Shown here piece after piece: positions 35,307 through 43,783 of a stretch of 64,000 nt of DNA. The stretch is from contig CBDDIR010000003.1 of the NCBI GenBank assembly GCA_965229115.1, positions 496,001-560,000 of the forward strand, given 5' to 3'. This stretch comes from UBA7672 sp965229115 (GTDB lineage Bacteria > Pseudomonadota > Alphaproteobacteria > Caulobacterales > Hyphomonadaceae). The position numbers and the translations under genes were made by a program. The notes under the pieces were generated by a model. It was not told the DNA's origin and did not search any database. It saw only the letters and a program-made list of their open reading frames with translations. How positions within the stretch are numbered: position 1 is the first letter of the stretch; each line of letters starts with the position of its first letter.

Positions 35307-36260
35307 ATGGAAACCAAGGCCAATTACGTTCTGATCGGCGCCTTCGTGCTGCTTGCAGCCGGAGCGCTCGCCCTGTTCACGCTGTGGATCGCGGGCAACC
35401 CGCTCAACCGTTCGTACGCGGACTATGACGTCGTGTTCGAAGGCCCCGTCAACGGCCTCACCGAAGGCGGCGAAGTCCGCTTCAACGGCATCAAGGTCGG
35501 CGAAGTGCAGACGCTCCGCCTCGATCGCGAAGACCCGAACAAGGTCGTCGCCCACATCCGCATCGACGCGCAGACCCCGGTTCGCACGGACTCGGTCGCC
35601 CAGCTCAACTTCATGGGCATTACCGGCGTCACCTTCATCCAGATCCTCGCCGGCGACCCGAAGAAGCCACTGCTCGAACCGGTCAACGGCCAGACGCCGA
35701 TCATCTTCACCAGCCGCACGCTGGTCGACGAACTCTTCCAGGGCGGTCAGGATCTGCTCGGCGTGTCCGGCGACACGATCAAGAAGATCAACGAGATGCT
35801 CTCGGAAGAGAACCTTGCCCACCTCACGGCAACGCTTGCCTCGATCGACAAGGTCGCCGCCAAGATCGCGCAGGATGACGGCCTCATCGACAGCGCCACC
35901 AGCGCGCTGAAATCCATCGACAAAGCCGTGGCCACGCTCGAGACCACATCCAAATCCGTGGATCAGGCGCTCACATCGATCAGCAAGGACGTGAACTCGG
36001 TCTCGACCGACGCCTCGAAAGCGCTCGCCGAACTCGAGCCCGCGCTCAAGGATGCCCGCACAGCCATGGCGAGCGTCAACAGCGCCGCCGCGCAGATCAA
36101 CACCGATCTCACCCCGTCGGCTACTGCCGCCATCCAGAACATCGGCCACGCGGCTTCCGACATCCAGACGATGATGCTGCGGCTGCAGGGTCTGCTCGCG
36201 CAGATCGAGCAGGACCCGAGCCGCTTCGTCTATCAGCAACCGCCGCCGGTCGAGCGCTAG
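35307..36260 (+). CDS. mlaD: MlaD-type MCE domain protein
   Basis: A 317-residue substrate-binding subunit. It has an N-terminal membrane anchor (LIGAFVLLAAGALALFTLWI, about residues 8-28), the MCE domain at about 40-120 (YDVVFEGPVNGLTEGGEVRFNGIKVGEV), and a long coiled-coil or helical C-terminal part with repeated SIDKAVA/ALKSIDK units, ending in a Pro-rich QQPPPVER. E. coli MlaD is shorter because it lacks this tail, which could reach across the periplasm. It sits between mlaF and an auxiliary lipoprotein. Confidence 0.95.
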   Translation: METKANYVLIGAFVLLAAGALALFTLWIAGNPLNRSYADYDVVFEGPVNGLTEGGEVRFNGIKVGEVQTLRLDREDPNKVVAHIRIDAQTPVRTDSVAQLNFMGITGVTFIQILAGDPKKPLLEPVNGQTPIIFTSRTLVDELFQGGQDLLGVSGDTIKKINEMLSEENLAHLTATLASIDKVAAKIAQDDGLIDSATSALKSIDKAVATLETTSKSVDQALTSISKDVNSVSTDASKALAELEPALKDARTAMASVNSAAAQINTDLTPSATAAIQNIGHAASDIQTMMLRLQGLLAQIEQDPSRFVYQQPPPVER

Positions 36261-36272
36261 AGGGATCCGTCC

Positions 36273-36911
36273 ATGAAAACGAAGATCGCCGCTCTCGCGC
36301 TTGCCGCCTCGCTCCTCGCCGGATGCGTCTCCGTCCTGCCGACGCCCATCGTCCCGTCAGCGCTGATCTCGCTCCCCGCAGATCGCGCCGTCGCGCCGAC
36401 GGACACGCTGAAAGCAGACGTCAGCGTCTTCTTCCCGGAAAGCTCGCGCGCCTTCGCCAGCGCCGACATCGCCGTGCGCGATGCCCAGGAACTCATCTAC
36501 CTCTCAGACGTCCGCTGGGCCGACACCGCCCCCGCGCTCCTGCAAGGCGCCGTCGTCAACTCGCTCACCAAAGCCGGCGGTCCCGGCCGCGCAGCCCCCG
36601 GCCAGCTCGGCGCCCAGACGGATTACGACCTGCGCTGGCGCGTGGTCGACATGTCCGTCAGCAAAGCCACCGGCCCCGTCCGCATCGAAGTGCAGGCCAG
36701 CCTGATGGACAGCGGCACCCGCCGCATGATCGCCCAGCAATCCTTCACCGCCGAAGGCGCGCCCGACCAAGCCACCGCCCGCTCCCGCGCCGCAGCCCTC
36801 GCCATCGTCTCGCAGAAAGTCGCCGACGAAGTCGCAGCCTTCGTCGCGAAGACCGTCGTCGCGAAACCAGCTCCGGGCACCGTGCTCCCGCCGGTCACGC
36901 CCGCGAACTAG
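36273..36911 (+). CDS. ABC-type transport auxiliary lipoprotein (PqiC-like)
   Basis: A 212-residue lipoprotein with lipobox LAASLLAGCVSV. The mature part fits the PqiC-like auxiliary family (ABC_trans_aux): DVSVFFPESSRAFASADIAVRD, ELIYLSDVRWADTAPALLQ, and a final helix of Ala/Val-rich type. In known MCE systems this protein links the MCE needle to the outer membrane. It is 12 bases after mlaD and completes the operon. The Thr/Pro tail is probably disordered. Confidence 0.85.
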   Translation: MKTKIAALALAASLLAGCVSVLPTPIVPSALISLPADRAVAPTDTLKADVSVFFPESSRAFASADIAVRDAQELIYLSDVRWADTAPALLQGAVVNSLTKAGGPGRAAPGQLGAQTDYDLRWRVVDMSVSKATGPVRIEVQASLMDSGTRRMIAQQSFTAEGAPDQATARSRAAALAIVSQKVADEVAAFVAKTVVAKPAPGTVLPPVTPAN

Positions 36912-36926
36912 CGCGCAGGCTCGGCC

Positions 36927-38870
36927 CTAAGCCGAAGCCCCCAACGCCGCATCCAGCAGCAGGAACGCCGACAGCCGCGGCGCTGCATCCTCACGCGCCC
37001 GCTCCGCCATCGACAGCACGCGCAGCGCGTCCGGCTCTTCGTTGGAGATGAACGTGCGCGCCGCCAGTTGCAGCTCGCGATCCGTCTCCAGCATCCGCGC
37101 CACGCGCTGGATCTCGATCGGCGCAACATCGCGGATCGCGCGCCGCCGCTGCCGATCGCCATGTGTCGACGCCGTCGCAATGCGGCGCAGGTCCGACGCC
37201 TTCACCACATGCTGCAGGCGAACGCCGGCACGATCCAGCCGGTCAATCATCTGCCCGGCCGAATGCTCGCGCACCTGCGGCGCAACTTCCTCGATCCCCG
37301 AAAGCAGCCCACGCCAGGTCGAGTTCGATGCGGCCGTGCGATCCCCGCCATAGCTCTCGCGGAACGGATCAACCGGCGGATTAGGCACAGCCCGCGGTCC
37401 GGCAATCGTATTCAGCACCAGCTCTTCATCATGCGCGCCATCGCCACGCTGAGGGTTCCACGCCGGATCATCGAACGCGCCCGAAGCCGTCGGCTTGGGT
37501 GAAGGCACGGCGAACAACGGCGTCTGCGGCCGCTGCGTCTGCGCTGTTGGCGGCGGGAGCAGGGGCTTCACCGGCTCCGGCTGCAACACCATCTCGTCGA
37601 TCGTGACGTGCTTCTCCGGCTCGAGGATCAGATCATCGACGGAAGACCCGCGGTCATGATGATCATCGCGCATCTGCCCGATCAGCAGCGATGCTTTCTC
37701 GATCCGCGCCCGCGCGCGCTCCAGACCATCCTCGGCCGCATTGGTCGCGCGCGTCGCCACGCGGAACAGCGAGTCCGAAAGCTGGTTGGCCCGCTTCTCC
37801 GTCTCGTCCGCATGCTGGCGCGCCGCAATCGTCGCCGCCCGCGTCGTGGCTTCCGCCTGCAGCGCCACATCCTTCAGCGAGATCATCGCCGAGCGCGCAT
37901 CTTCCGCCGCCTGCGCTGACTTCGCGTTGATCGTCTCGGTCGCCTTCATCGCCGAACCCAGCGCGTCCGACACGGTGTCGCGCAGGCTCTCCGCCGTCGA
38001 CTTCGCCGCCGCGTGCGCCAGCTCGCCGGCCTTCGTCGCCGCCTCAACCATGCGCGTCGACTGCACCAGCTGTTCGTCCAGCCGCATCAGCGCGCCGCCA
38101 AGGTTCTGCGCACGCTTGCGGCTTTCCGCGCCCATCGTGTCCATCTGGTCGATCCGCGCCGCCAGATGCCCCGCCGTCTCGTGCAGGTCACGCAGCCGCT
38201 GATCCAGCGTCTCGTCCGCCTGCCGCACCTGATCCTGCGCCGCGCGCGCCGCTTCAGACATCATCTGCGCATGACGCGGAATGGACTTCGCCAGACCCTC
38301 GGCCTGCGCCTTCAGGCTCTCGGCCAGCTGGTTCAGGCTCGTCCGCTCCGAACTCATCTTGTGCACCAGCACTTCCGAGTCCGCGCGCACGATCTCCGCC
38401 GCCTTCAGCGCCGACTGCACGCTCGTCTCGATGTCATGCTTCAGCCCGTCCAGCCGCGAGCGCGTATCGCTCAGCGCCTTGTTCAGCGTCTGCGTCTCAC
38501 GCGTGATCGCCTCCGCCAGGCTGGTGACTTCCCCGCGCGCCACATCCGCCGGCTCCAGCAGCAGACGGGCAGACGTCAGCACCACCTGGTTCGCCTCGGC
38601 CGACCGCGCGCCCTCGCGCGCCATCACGCCCGCACAGATCAGCGACAGCCCGGTCGCAAACAGCGTCGCAAACCCGCCCGCCAGCACCAGCGGCGGCTGC
38701 GCCATGATCTGGTCGAACCCGATCGTCGCGACCATCCACGCGCCGATCCCGCCCCAGAGGAGCAGGGCAAGCGCTGCCCCCGCCCATGGCATCCACGCCC
38801 CCGCATTGCGCGCAGCTTCAAGCTGAGCGCGAACCCGGTTGGGACTTCTGCGATCGTTGTAATCTGTCAT
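36927..38870 (-). CDS. Membrane-anchored coiled-coil protein, TipN-like candidate polar landmark
   Basis: A 647-residue protein with two N-terminal membrane helices (about 29-50 and 61-83, AGAALALLLWGGIGAWMV and LAGGFATLFATGLSLICAGVM), then a continuous coiled coil from about 95 to 400, a Pro-rich, disordered linker (about 420-515) and a conserved-looking C-terminal domain (about 540-647) with RRRAIRDVAPIEIQRVARML and ending DAAPRLSAFLLLDAALGASA. This plan matches TipN, the Caulobacter polar landmark, but is shorter, and the C-terminal resemblance is recalled rather than tested. It converges on the mla operon. Confidence 0.7.
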   Translation of the reverse strand: MTDYNDRRSPNRVRAQLEAARNAGAWMPWAGAALALLLWGGIGAWMVATIGFDQIMAQPPLVLAGGFATLFATGLSLICAGVMAREGARSAEANQVVLTSARLLLEPADVARGEVTSLAEAITRETQTLNKALSDTRSRLDGLKHDIETSVQSALKAAEIVRADSEVLVHKMSSERTSLNQLAESLKAQAEGLAKSIPRHAQMMSEAARAAQDQVRQADETLDQRLRDLHETAGHLAARIDQMDTMGAESRKRAQNLGGALMRLDEQLVQSTRMVEAATKAGELAHAAAKSTAESLRDTVSDALGSAMKATETINAKSAQAAEDARSAMISLKDVALQAEATTRAATIAARQHADETEKRANQLSDSLFRVATRATNAAEDGLERARARIEKASLLIGQMRDDHHDRGSSVDDLILEPEKHVTIDEMVLQPEPVKPLLPPPTAQTQRPQTPLFAVPSPKPTASGAFDDPAWNPQRGDGAHDEELVLNTIAGPRAVPNPPVDPFRESYGGDRTAASNSTWRGLLSGIEEVAPQVREHSAGQMIDRLDRAGVRLQHVVKASDLRRIATASTHGDRQRRRAIRDVAPIEIQRVARMLETDRELQLAARTFISNEEPDALRVLSMAERAREDAAPRLSAFLLLDAALGASA

Positions 38871-39219
38871 GTGTTCAGGTTGACCAGTCCAAGGTGGCGA
38901 ACTTGCGCCAGCAAGCGGGCGTGGGCAGACACCCTGTTGAAAGGCACTCGGCCGAAAATCTCGAGGGGTTCGTCGAGCTTCATTCGGAGTATCGCGGCTT
39001 TACCGCCCACACAGCCCGCTCAATGTGCAGATACGGAACCCTGTTGGAAAGACCCAAGAGTCAGCCAGAACGCAGATTCGTCACGAAAATCCTCAACGCC
39101 AACAAGGCGAAAATGCCAAGTTGCGCGAGACTCGTTGCTGTTTCTCAGTAAACGGAGCTAACCGCCCCAAAAATCAGTCTGAACCGTCAGCCGGCTACAT
39201 CAGCCGCCTACAGGGCCCG
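38871..39219. other. Gene-poor stretch, no supported feature
   Basis: About 350 bases upstream of the coiled-coil gene without a frame that looks real on either strand. Frames that run through it use atypical residue content. It probably holds the promoter of the coiled-coil gene, but I see no convincing -10 or -35 pair, no strong hairpin and no tRNA-like fold. Confidence 0.4.
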
Positions 39220-39390
39220 CTACCAGACCTTGGTCGGCTGCTGGGCCACCGGTTTTTCGATCGGAGCAGGCTTGCCGCGCTGGGCTTCCATGTCCTTCGC
39301 CGGGCGCGCCGGTTCGGCATCGCCAACGCCCGTCCACGCGACCAGAGCCGCGAAGACTGCATCCCTTACATTCACAATGACTTCGATCAT
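39220..39390 (-). CDS. Small hypothetical protein (56 residues)
   Basis: A short frame with a hydrophobic first part (MIEVIVNVRDAVFAALVAWTG) and a charged tail ending EKPVAQQPTKVW. The ATG at 39390 has a GGGGTCGG upstream, a weak ribosome binding site. It could be a small amphipathic or membrane-associated protein. No homolog is recognised, and it may be a chance frame. Confidence 0.4.
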   Translation of the reverse strand: MIEVIVNVRDAVFAALVAWTGVGDAEPARPAKDMEAQRGKPAPIEKPVAQQPTKVW

Positions 39391-39651
39391 CGGGCCGACC
39401 CCATTACCCGGAGAGTAGTGACGCCAAGCTCGTGGCACATCAAGGCGGAAATTCGGCGTAAGCCCCGGTTTGCGGGCCTGTGAGGCCCCCGGGATACGGA
39501 TTTAATGTGGGCAGATCGCCGGAGCGAATCCTGAACGGAGCGCACCGTTCCGCCTGATGCCGTCTCGCCCTTGGGGGTTGCCCTGCGGCGCGACTTAACC
39601 TGCCATTATGGGGCATAACCCAACTTCGACTGCACGAGGGGATTCGCCGCC

Positions 39652-40029
39652 ATGACCGTCATCCTGGACCTCAGCCAGCTCGAAAGCATGACGATGGGCG
39701 ACGCCGTCCTCGCCGCCGAAGCGCTCGGCATCTTCCGCGAGTCCGCCGACATGTGGGGCCGCGGCCTCGATCCGCACGCCGAGCCTCAAACCTGGGCCGA
39801 CGCCGCTCACGGCATCAAGGGCGCCGCCCGCTCGGTCGGTCTCCTGGCTCTGGGCGACGCGTGCGAAGTCCTCGAACGTCTCGGCCGGGAAGGCGTCGCC
39901 ACCCCGGCGCAAGCCGGCGTCGCCATCTCCGCGGTCAAGGATCGCCTCGGCGAAGCCATCGAGACCATCGCCCACGCCGAACATCAGCTCCTGATGAAGC
40001 GCACCTTCGTCGGTGTGCGTGTAGGATAG
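39652..40029 (+). CDS. Hpt domain protein (histidine phosphotransfer)
   Basis: A 125-residue protein made almost only of an Hpt-type helical domain. The phospho-acceptor is His53 in ADAAHGIKGAARSVGLLALG, which has the H-x-x-K-G-x-x pattern, followed by a helix DACEVLERLGREG. Such proteins pass phosphate between a hybrid kinase and a response regulator. No kinase is adjacent; the nearest receiver protein is at 13638, far away. The start has GAGGGGA nearby. Confidence 0.85.
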   Translation: MTVILDLSQLESMTMGDAVLAAEALGIFRESADMWGRGLDPHAEPQTWADAAHGIKGAARSVGLLALGDACEVLERLGREGVATPAQAGVAISAVKDRLGEAIETIAHAEHQLLMKRTFVGVRVG

Positions 40030-40287
40030 GGTAGGGCGACAACAGGGCGCAGGAACGGGTCTTCCGACCCAAAACGGCTCTCCTTTCCACCCTCGCGCGA
40101 AATTTCTTTCGGTTAACCGCAGCAGCATCTGCACGGGCAAATCGCTCGTCAGTACACGGATGTTCTTGATGAACGCATCCGATTTTCTTGGTCAACAAAC
40201 TCTAAAAAACGAAAGAAAATCAAAAATATAAGGCACTAGCAAGCAATTTGTGCGTACACTGTGGCAATTGATCTCACGGAGGCGGCC

Positions 40288-41436
40288 ATGGCCATCAACG
40301 GACTGATGCGTTCAACGATCATGTGCGTGTCGACCCTTGCGGTCCTCACTGCCACCGCGTGCAGCAGCACGGGCAGCTTCCGGCTCGCCAGCAATGGCGT
40401 CGGACCCGGCGCCACCGAAGGCACGGATGGCGTGGGGCAGGTCGAGGTGGAAACGCCGCCGGTCGTGTCTCCTCCGCCGCCGCCCTCTCCTCCGCCGCCG
40501 TCGCCGCCCCCTCCCGGCGGCCTGACGCAGACCGCCAACTATCTCGGCGGCACGCTCGACAACATCCTCATCAGCAGCGGCAACACCGTGAAGTCAGTGG
40601 GCGACCTCGTCTCCAACGCTGGCGGCACGACAGGCGCGCCGACCGGCGTCGCCGCCGGCATCGTCTCCGCAATCGGCACCACCGTGGTGAACCTCGGCAC
40701 GCAGTCGGCGCAGCAAGGCGGCATTCGCGCCCTGCCGGTCGCCGGTCCGGTTCTCGAAACGCTCGCGCCCGCCCTCGACCAGATCACCGCGCCTGCCGCG
40801 AAGATCACCATTCTCGAGCGAACCGCTGTCGGGTCGGGCCTGGACTACAGCTCGCAGCTGGTCGGCGCGTCGCTTGGCGCAGACGACGCAGCCATGCCTG
40901 CTTGGGGAACGCTGGCTTCAGCGAACATCCTCAGCGGCAAAGCCTCCAATCCGGGCGCGGTTGTCTCCGGGAACATTCTGGAAGGCGAGCTCGCGTCAGC
41001 AGCCATCCTTCCGAACGGCCTCTCCATCGGCTCGTCGGGGTCGATCGCGTCCCTCACCAACATCGCAGTCGGCGGCACCACCGTGCTCGCAGGCACCCCG
41101 ACATCTGCGGTCAATCTCAACGTCCTGCCGGACGGCCTCGGCGGCCTGACCAACGCAACGAACCTCGACTCCGTCCTCGCCCCCGTCAGAGGCGTGCTCG
41201 CGCCGATCACGATGGGGTCGACGGCGCCGTCGACAGGCGGCCTCACGAGCGTCACCGGCCTCGTCCCGGGCGTCACCAACACGCTCAGCACCGTCCTCAA
41301 CACCAATCTCACCGGCGGGATCATGGGCTCGACCAACCTGCTCGGCGGCGTCACTGGCGGCGCTTCCGGCAGCACGTCGCTCGGCGGTCTGCTCGGCATC
41401 CAGCCGACCCAGCCACAGGCGCGGTCGCACAACTGA
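40288..41436 (+). CDS. Glycine/leucine/threonine-rich lipoprotein with a proline hinge
   Basis: A 382-residue exported protein. The signal ends in a lipobox-like TATACSST. A short linker leads to a run of prolines (residues ~60-77), then a low-complexity region full of Gly, Leu, Thr, Ser and Asn, with repeated short units like GGLT, STNLLGG and TSVTGLVPGV. The plan, anchor then rigid proline hinge then repetitive body, fits a surface or periplasmic structural protein. ATG 40288 has GGAGG six bases upstream. A strong terminator follows. I know no family. Confidence 0.75.
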   Translation: MAINGLMRSTIMCVSTLAVLTATACSSTGSFRLASNGVGPGATEGTDGVGQVEVETPPVVSPPPPPSPPPPSPPPPGGLTQTANYLGGTLDNILISSGNTVKSVGDLVSNAGGTTGAPTGVAAGIVSAIGTTVVNLGTQSAQQGGIRALPVAGPVLETLAPALDQITAPAAKITILERTAVGSGLDYSSQLVGASLGADDAAMPAWGTLASANILSGKASNPGAVVSGNILEGELASAAILPNGLSIGSSGSIASLTNIAVGGTTVLAGTPTSAVNLNVLPDGLGGLTNATNLDSVLAPVRGVLAPITMGSTAPSTGGLTSVTGLVPGVTNTLSTVLNTNLTGGIMGSTNLLGGVTGGASGSTSLGGLLGIQPTQPQARSHN

Positions 41437-41532
41437 TCGGACAAGTCTCGCCATCTCCACCATAGAGCTGGCGCCGACCATCCTGAGCCGTGTGCGATGT
41501 CCCCCCTCCCGATGATGCCGCCGCTCAGGTGC

Positions 41533-41575
41533 GCATGGGGAAGCGTCCCCCCGCTTCCCCATGCCTTCTTTCTTG
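41533..41575 (+). terminator. Strong intrinsic terminator
   Basis: GCATGGGGAAGCG (41533-41545) pairs perfectly with CGCTTCCCCATGC (41552-41564) over a six-base loop, followed by CTTCTTTCTT. It lies 96 bases after the lipoprotein stop and just before the convergent reductase gene. Confidence 0.85.
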
Positions 41576-41582
41576 AACCGAC

Positions 41583-42629
41583 TTATCGGCCCGACGTCTC
41601 CGACGCGTTGAGCAACCCCAGCCGCACCAGGCTCTCAGCCGTCGCCACAATCGCTTCCTCCGTCGACCGCGGCGCCCAGCCCAACACACGCTGAGCCTTC
41701 TCGCTCGACGCATTCATGTTGAGATCCAGCAGCGGCACGACAGGCTTCAACGCCGGGTTCGTCAGCGCCAGCAAGCGCACCACCCAGTTCGGAATCTCCC
41801 GCGTCGGCACTTTCGCGGCAGCCTCCCCAAGCCTGCGCCGCAATATCTTCGCCACATCCAGCATCCAGATGCTCGGCCCCGCCGTCGCAATGAACCGCTC
41901 GCCCTTCGCCGCCGGATCAATCATCGCCCGCAGATGCAGGTCCGCCACATCCCGCGCATCGACATAGCCGGAGTTGATCCGCGGACACCCCGGCTGCCCA
42001 TTCATCAGGCTCGTGATGATCCGGATCGAATGCGAATAATCCGGCCCGAGGGCAGGGCCCATCACGCCAACCGGATTCACCGCCGCCAGCTCCAGCCCGC
42101 GCCCTTCCTTCGCGATGAACTCCCACGCCGCACGCTCCGACAGCGTCTTCGACTTCTGATACGGCGCGATCTTCGCCGTCACATCGCTCCAGTCCGTCTC
42201 ATCGAACGGACGGCTCTTCGGCTTGTGCCCCATCCCCACCGCGCCAAACGCCGACGTCAGCACAACGCGCTTCACCCCGGCATCCCGCGCCGCGCGCAGC
42301 ACGCGCAGATTCCCCTCAACCGCCGGCCTGATCCACTCCGCCTCATCCACATACTCCCCCGAAGGCGTCGGCGACGCGCCATGCTGGACATAGTCACACC
42401 CAGCCACCGCCTCGGCCCACCCCGCATCCGACGCGAGATCCGCCACCACAAAGCTCAGCCGCTCCCCCGCATCGACCCCGCCCGCCTTCAAATTCGCCCG
42501 CACTTCCTCCACGCGCTTCAACGACCGCACCGTCGTCCGCACGCGATACCCGGCCTTCAGCAGCGCCAGCATGCAGTACTGCGCAATGAACCCCGTCCCG
42601 CCCGTCACCAGAACCAGCTCGCCGTCCAT
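41583..42629 (-). CDS. NAD(P)-dependent epimerase/reductase (dihydroflavonol-reductase-like)
   Basis: A 348-residue extended-SDR protein. The cofactor loop is VTGGTGFIAQYC (residues 8-19), VRSLKRVEEVRANL follows, and the active-site motif is Y-x-x-x-K in APYQKSKTLSE, with Ser in VVLTSAFGAVGMG. The sequence NPVGVMGPALGPDYSHSIRI is typical of the dihydroflavonol-4-reductase/cinnamoyl reductase-like group, which reduces aldehydes or ketones. GGAGATGAG precedes the ATG. It is divergent from an AraC gene, with a dyad between them, so AraC control is likely. Confidence 0.92.
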   Translation of the reverse strand: MDGELVLVTGGTGFIAQYCMLALLKAGYRVRTTVRSLKRVEEVRANLKAGGVDAGERLSFVVADLASDAGWAEAVAGCDYVQHGASPTPSGEYVDEAEWIRPAVEGNLRVLRAARDAGVKRVVLTSAFGAVGMGHKPKSRPFDETDWSDVTAKIAPYQKSKTLSERAAWEFIAKEGRGLELAAVNPVGVMGPALGPDYSHSIRIITSLMNGQPGCPRINSGYVDARDVADLHLRAMIDPAAKGERFIATAGPSIWMLDVAKILRRRLGEAAAKVPTREIPNWVVRLLALTNPALKPVVPLLDLNMNASSEKAQRVLGWAPRSTEEAIVATAESLVRLGLLNASETSGR

Positions 42630-42676
42630 CGCTCATCTCCTGCGTTCCGCTCACCCCCAAACTACGCCACCAACCG

Positions 42677-42699
42677 GGACTTTGAATGCTTGAAAGTCC
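42677..42699. promoter_or_regulatory. Dyad between divergent reductase and AraC genes
   Basis: GGACTTT (42677-42683), nine bases, AAAGTCC (42693-42699): perfect seven-base arms. It is centred in the ~95-base gap between the divergent start codons and fits an operator used by the AraC regulator or by another dimeric regulator. Confidence 0.4.
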
Positions 42700-42724
42700 A
42701 CTTCACGTGCGCAATAGTCCCGAA

Positions 42725-43642
42725 ATGACCTCCGATCCCTTCTCCGACATCCTCCGCCTGACCAAAGCCCAGGCCCTCCTCACCGGCGGCTTCACGGCCG
42801 GCGGGGCGTGGGCCATCCGCTTCCCCGCACGCGCCAAGATCAAGTTCTCCGCCGTCATCAAGGGCAGCTGCTGGGTCCAGCTCGAAGGCGAGCCCCAGCC
42901 CGCACAGCTTCACGCGGGCGACGTAAACCTGCTCGCCGAACAACGCGGCTTCATCCTCGCCAGCGATCTCAGCCTGCCGCCCGTCGATGCGCTCACGCTC
43001 TTCTCCGGCGCCGGCAAATCCACCGCCGTCCTCGGCGACGGCCAGGACTTCGCCTATCTCGGCGGCCACGTCGAACTCGACCCATCCTCCGGCCGCCTGC
43101 TGATGGATGTCCTGCCGCCCTGGATCCACATCAAATCGGATTCACCGCAGGCGAAAATCTTCCGCTGGCTGATGGATCAACTGGTGGAGGAGGGCGCAGC
43201 CAGCTTGCCCGGCAAGCAACTCGTCTCCGCACAACTCACGCAACTCCTGTTCGTGCAGATCCTGCGCGAGCACCTGCATCACGCGCATGAGTCATCCGCC
43301 AGCTGGCTGAAAGCGCTCGCCGATCCCCGCATCGCACCCGCCCTCGTCCTCATGCATAGCGATCCCGCCCGCGCGTGGACGCTCGATGAACTCGCCAAAG
43401 CCTCCGCCATGTCGCGCACAGCCTTCGCCCTGCGCTTCAAGACAATCACCGGCGTAGCTCCCGTCACCTACCTCACCGAATGGCGCATGCGCCTCGCCGA
43501 ACACGCCCTCCGCGAAGACAACACCTCAATCTCCGAACTCAGCCAAACCCTCGGTTACGCCTCCGAAAGCGCCTTCAGCAACGCCTTCAAACGCGTAACC
43601 GGAAACTCGCCAACAGCGTTCAGGAAGCTGAAGCTGACGTAG
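42725..43642 (+). CDS. AraC family regulator with cupin-type sensor domain
   Basis: A 305-residue regulator. Residues ~15-110 look like the RmlC-type cupin of the AraC_binding/cupin_6 group (GSCWVQLEGEPQPAQLHAGDVNLL). The C-terminal DNA-binding part has two helix-turn-helices: TLDELAKASAMSRTAFALRF and SISELSQTLGYASESAFSNAF followed by KRVTGNSPTAFRK, both typical. The start at 42725 is chosen because the upstream ATG at 42686 lies inside the dyad. The neighbouring divergent reductase is its likely target. Confidence 0.9.
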   Translation: MTSDPFSDILRLTKAQALLTGGFTAGGAWAIRFPARAKIKFSAVIKGSCWVQLEGEPQPAQLHAGDVNLLAEQRGFILASDLSLPPVDALTLFSGAGKSTAVLGDGQDFAYLGGHVELDPSSGRLLMDVLPPWIHIKSDSPQAKIFRWLMDQLVEEGAASLPGKQLVSAQLTQLLFVQILREHLHHAHESSASWLKALADPRIAPALVLMHSDPARAWTLDELAKASAMSRTAFALRFKTITGVAPVTYLTEWRMRLAEHALREDNTSISELSQTLGYASESAFSNAFKRVTGNSPTAFRKLKLT

Positions 43643-43783
43643 GTCGCGCCCAACCCGACCCCCTCCGAATTCCGCTGAATCGCATCTCCACCAACCCCCA
43701 ACTTCCCAACAAAACCAACACTCCCGCCGCCAAACCCACACCGCTCCATCCCCACCCCAACAACCCGCGCGCATACTGCGCGC

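Noticed and set aside
39025..39483. 152-codon frame in the gene-poor region
   Set aside because: Arg/His-rich without any domain or ribosome binding site, and it crosses the small minus-strand frame.
40171..40240. AT-rich stretch as an origin or sign of gene transfer
   Set aside because: Only about 70 bases, no DnaA-box cluster or mobility gene; more likely a promoter up-element.
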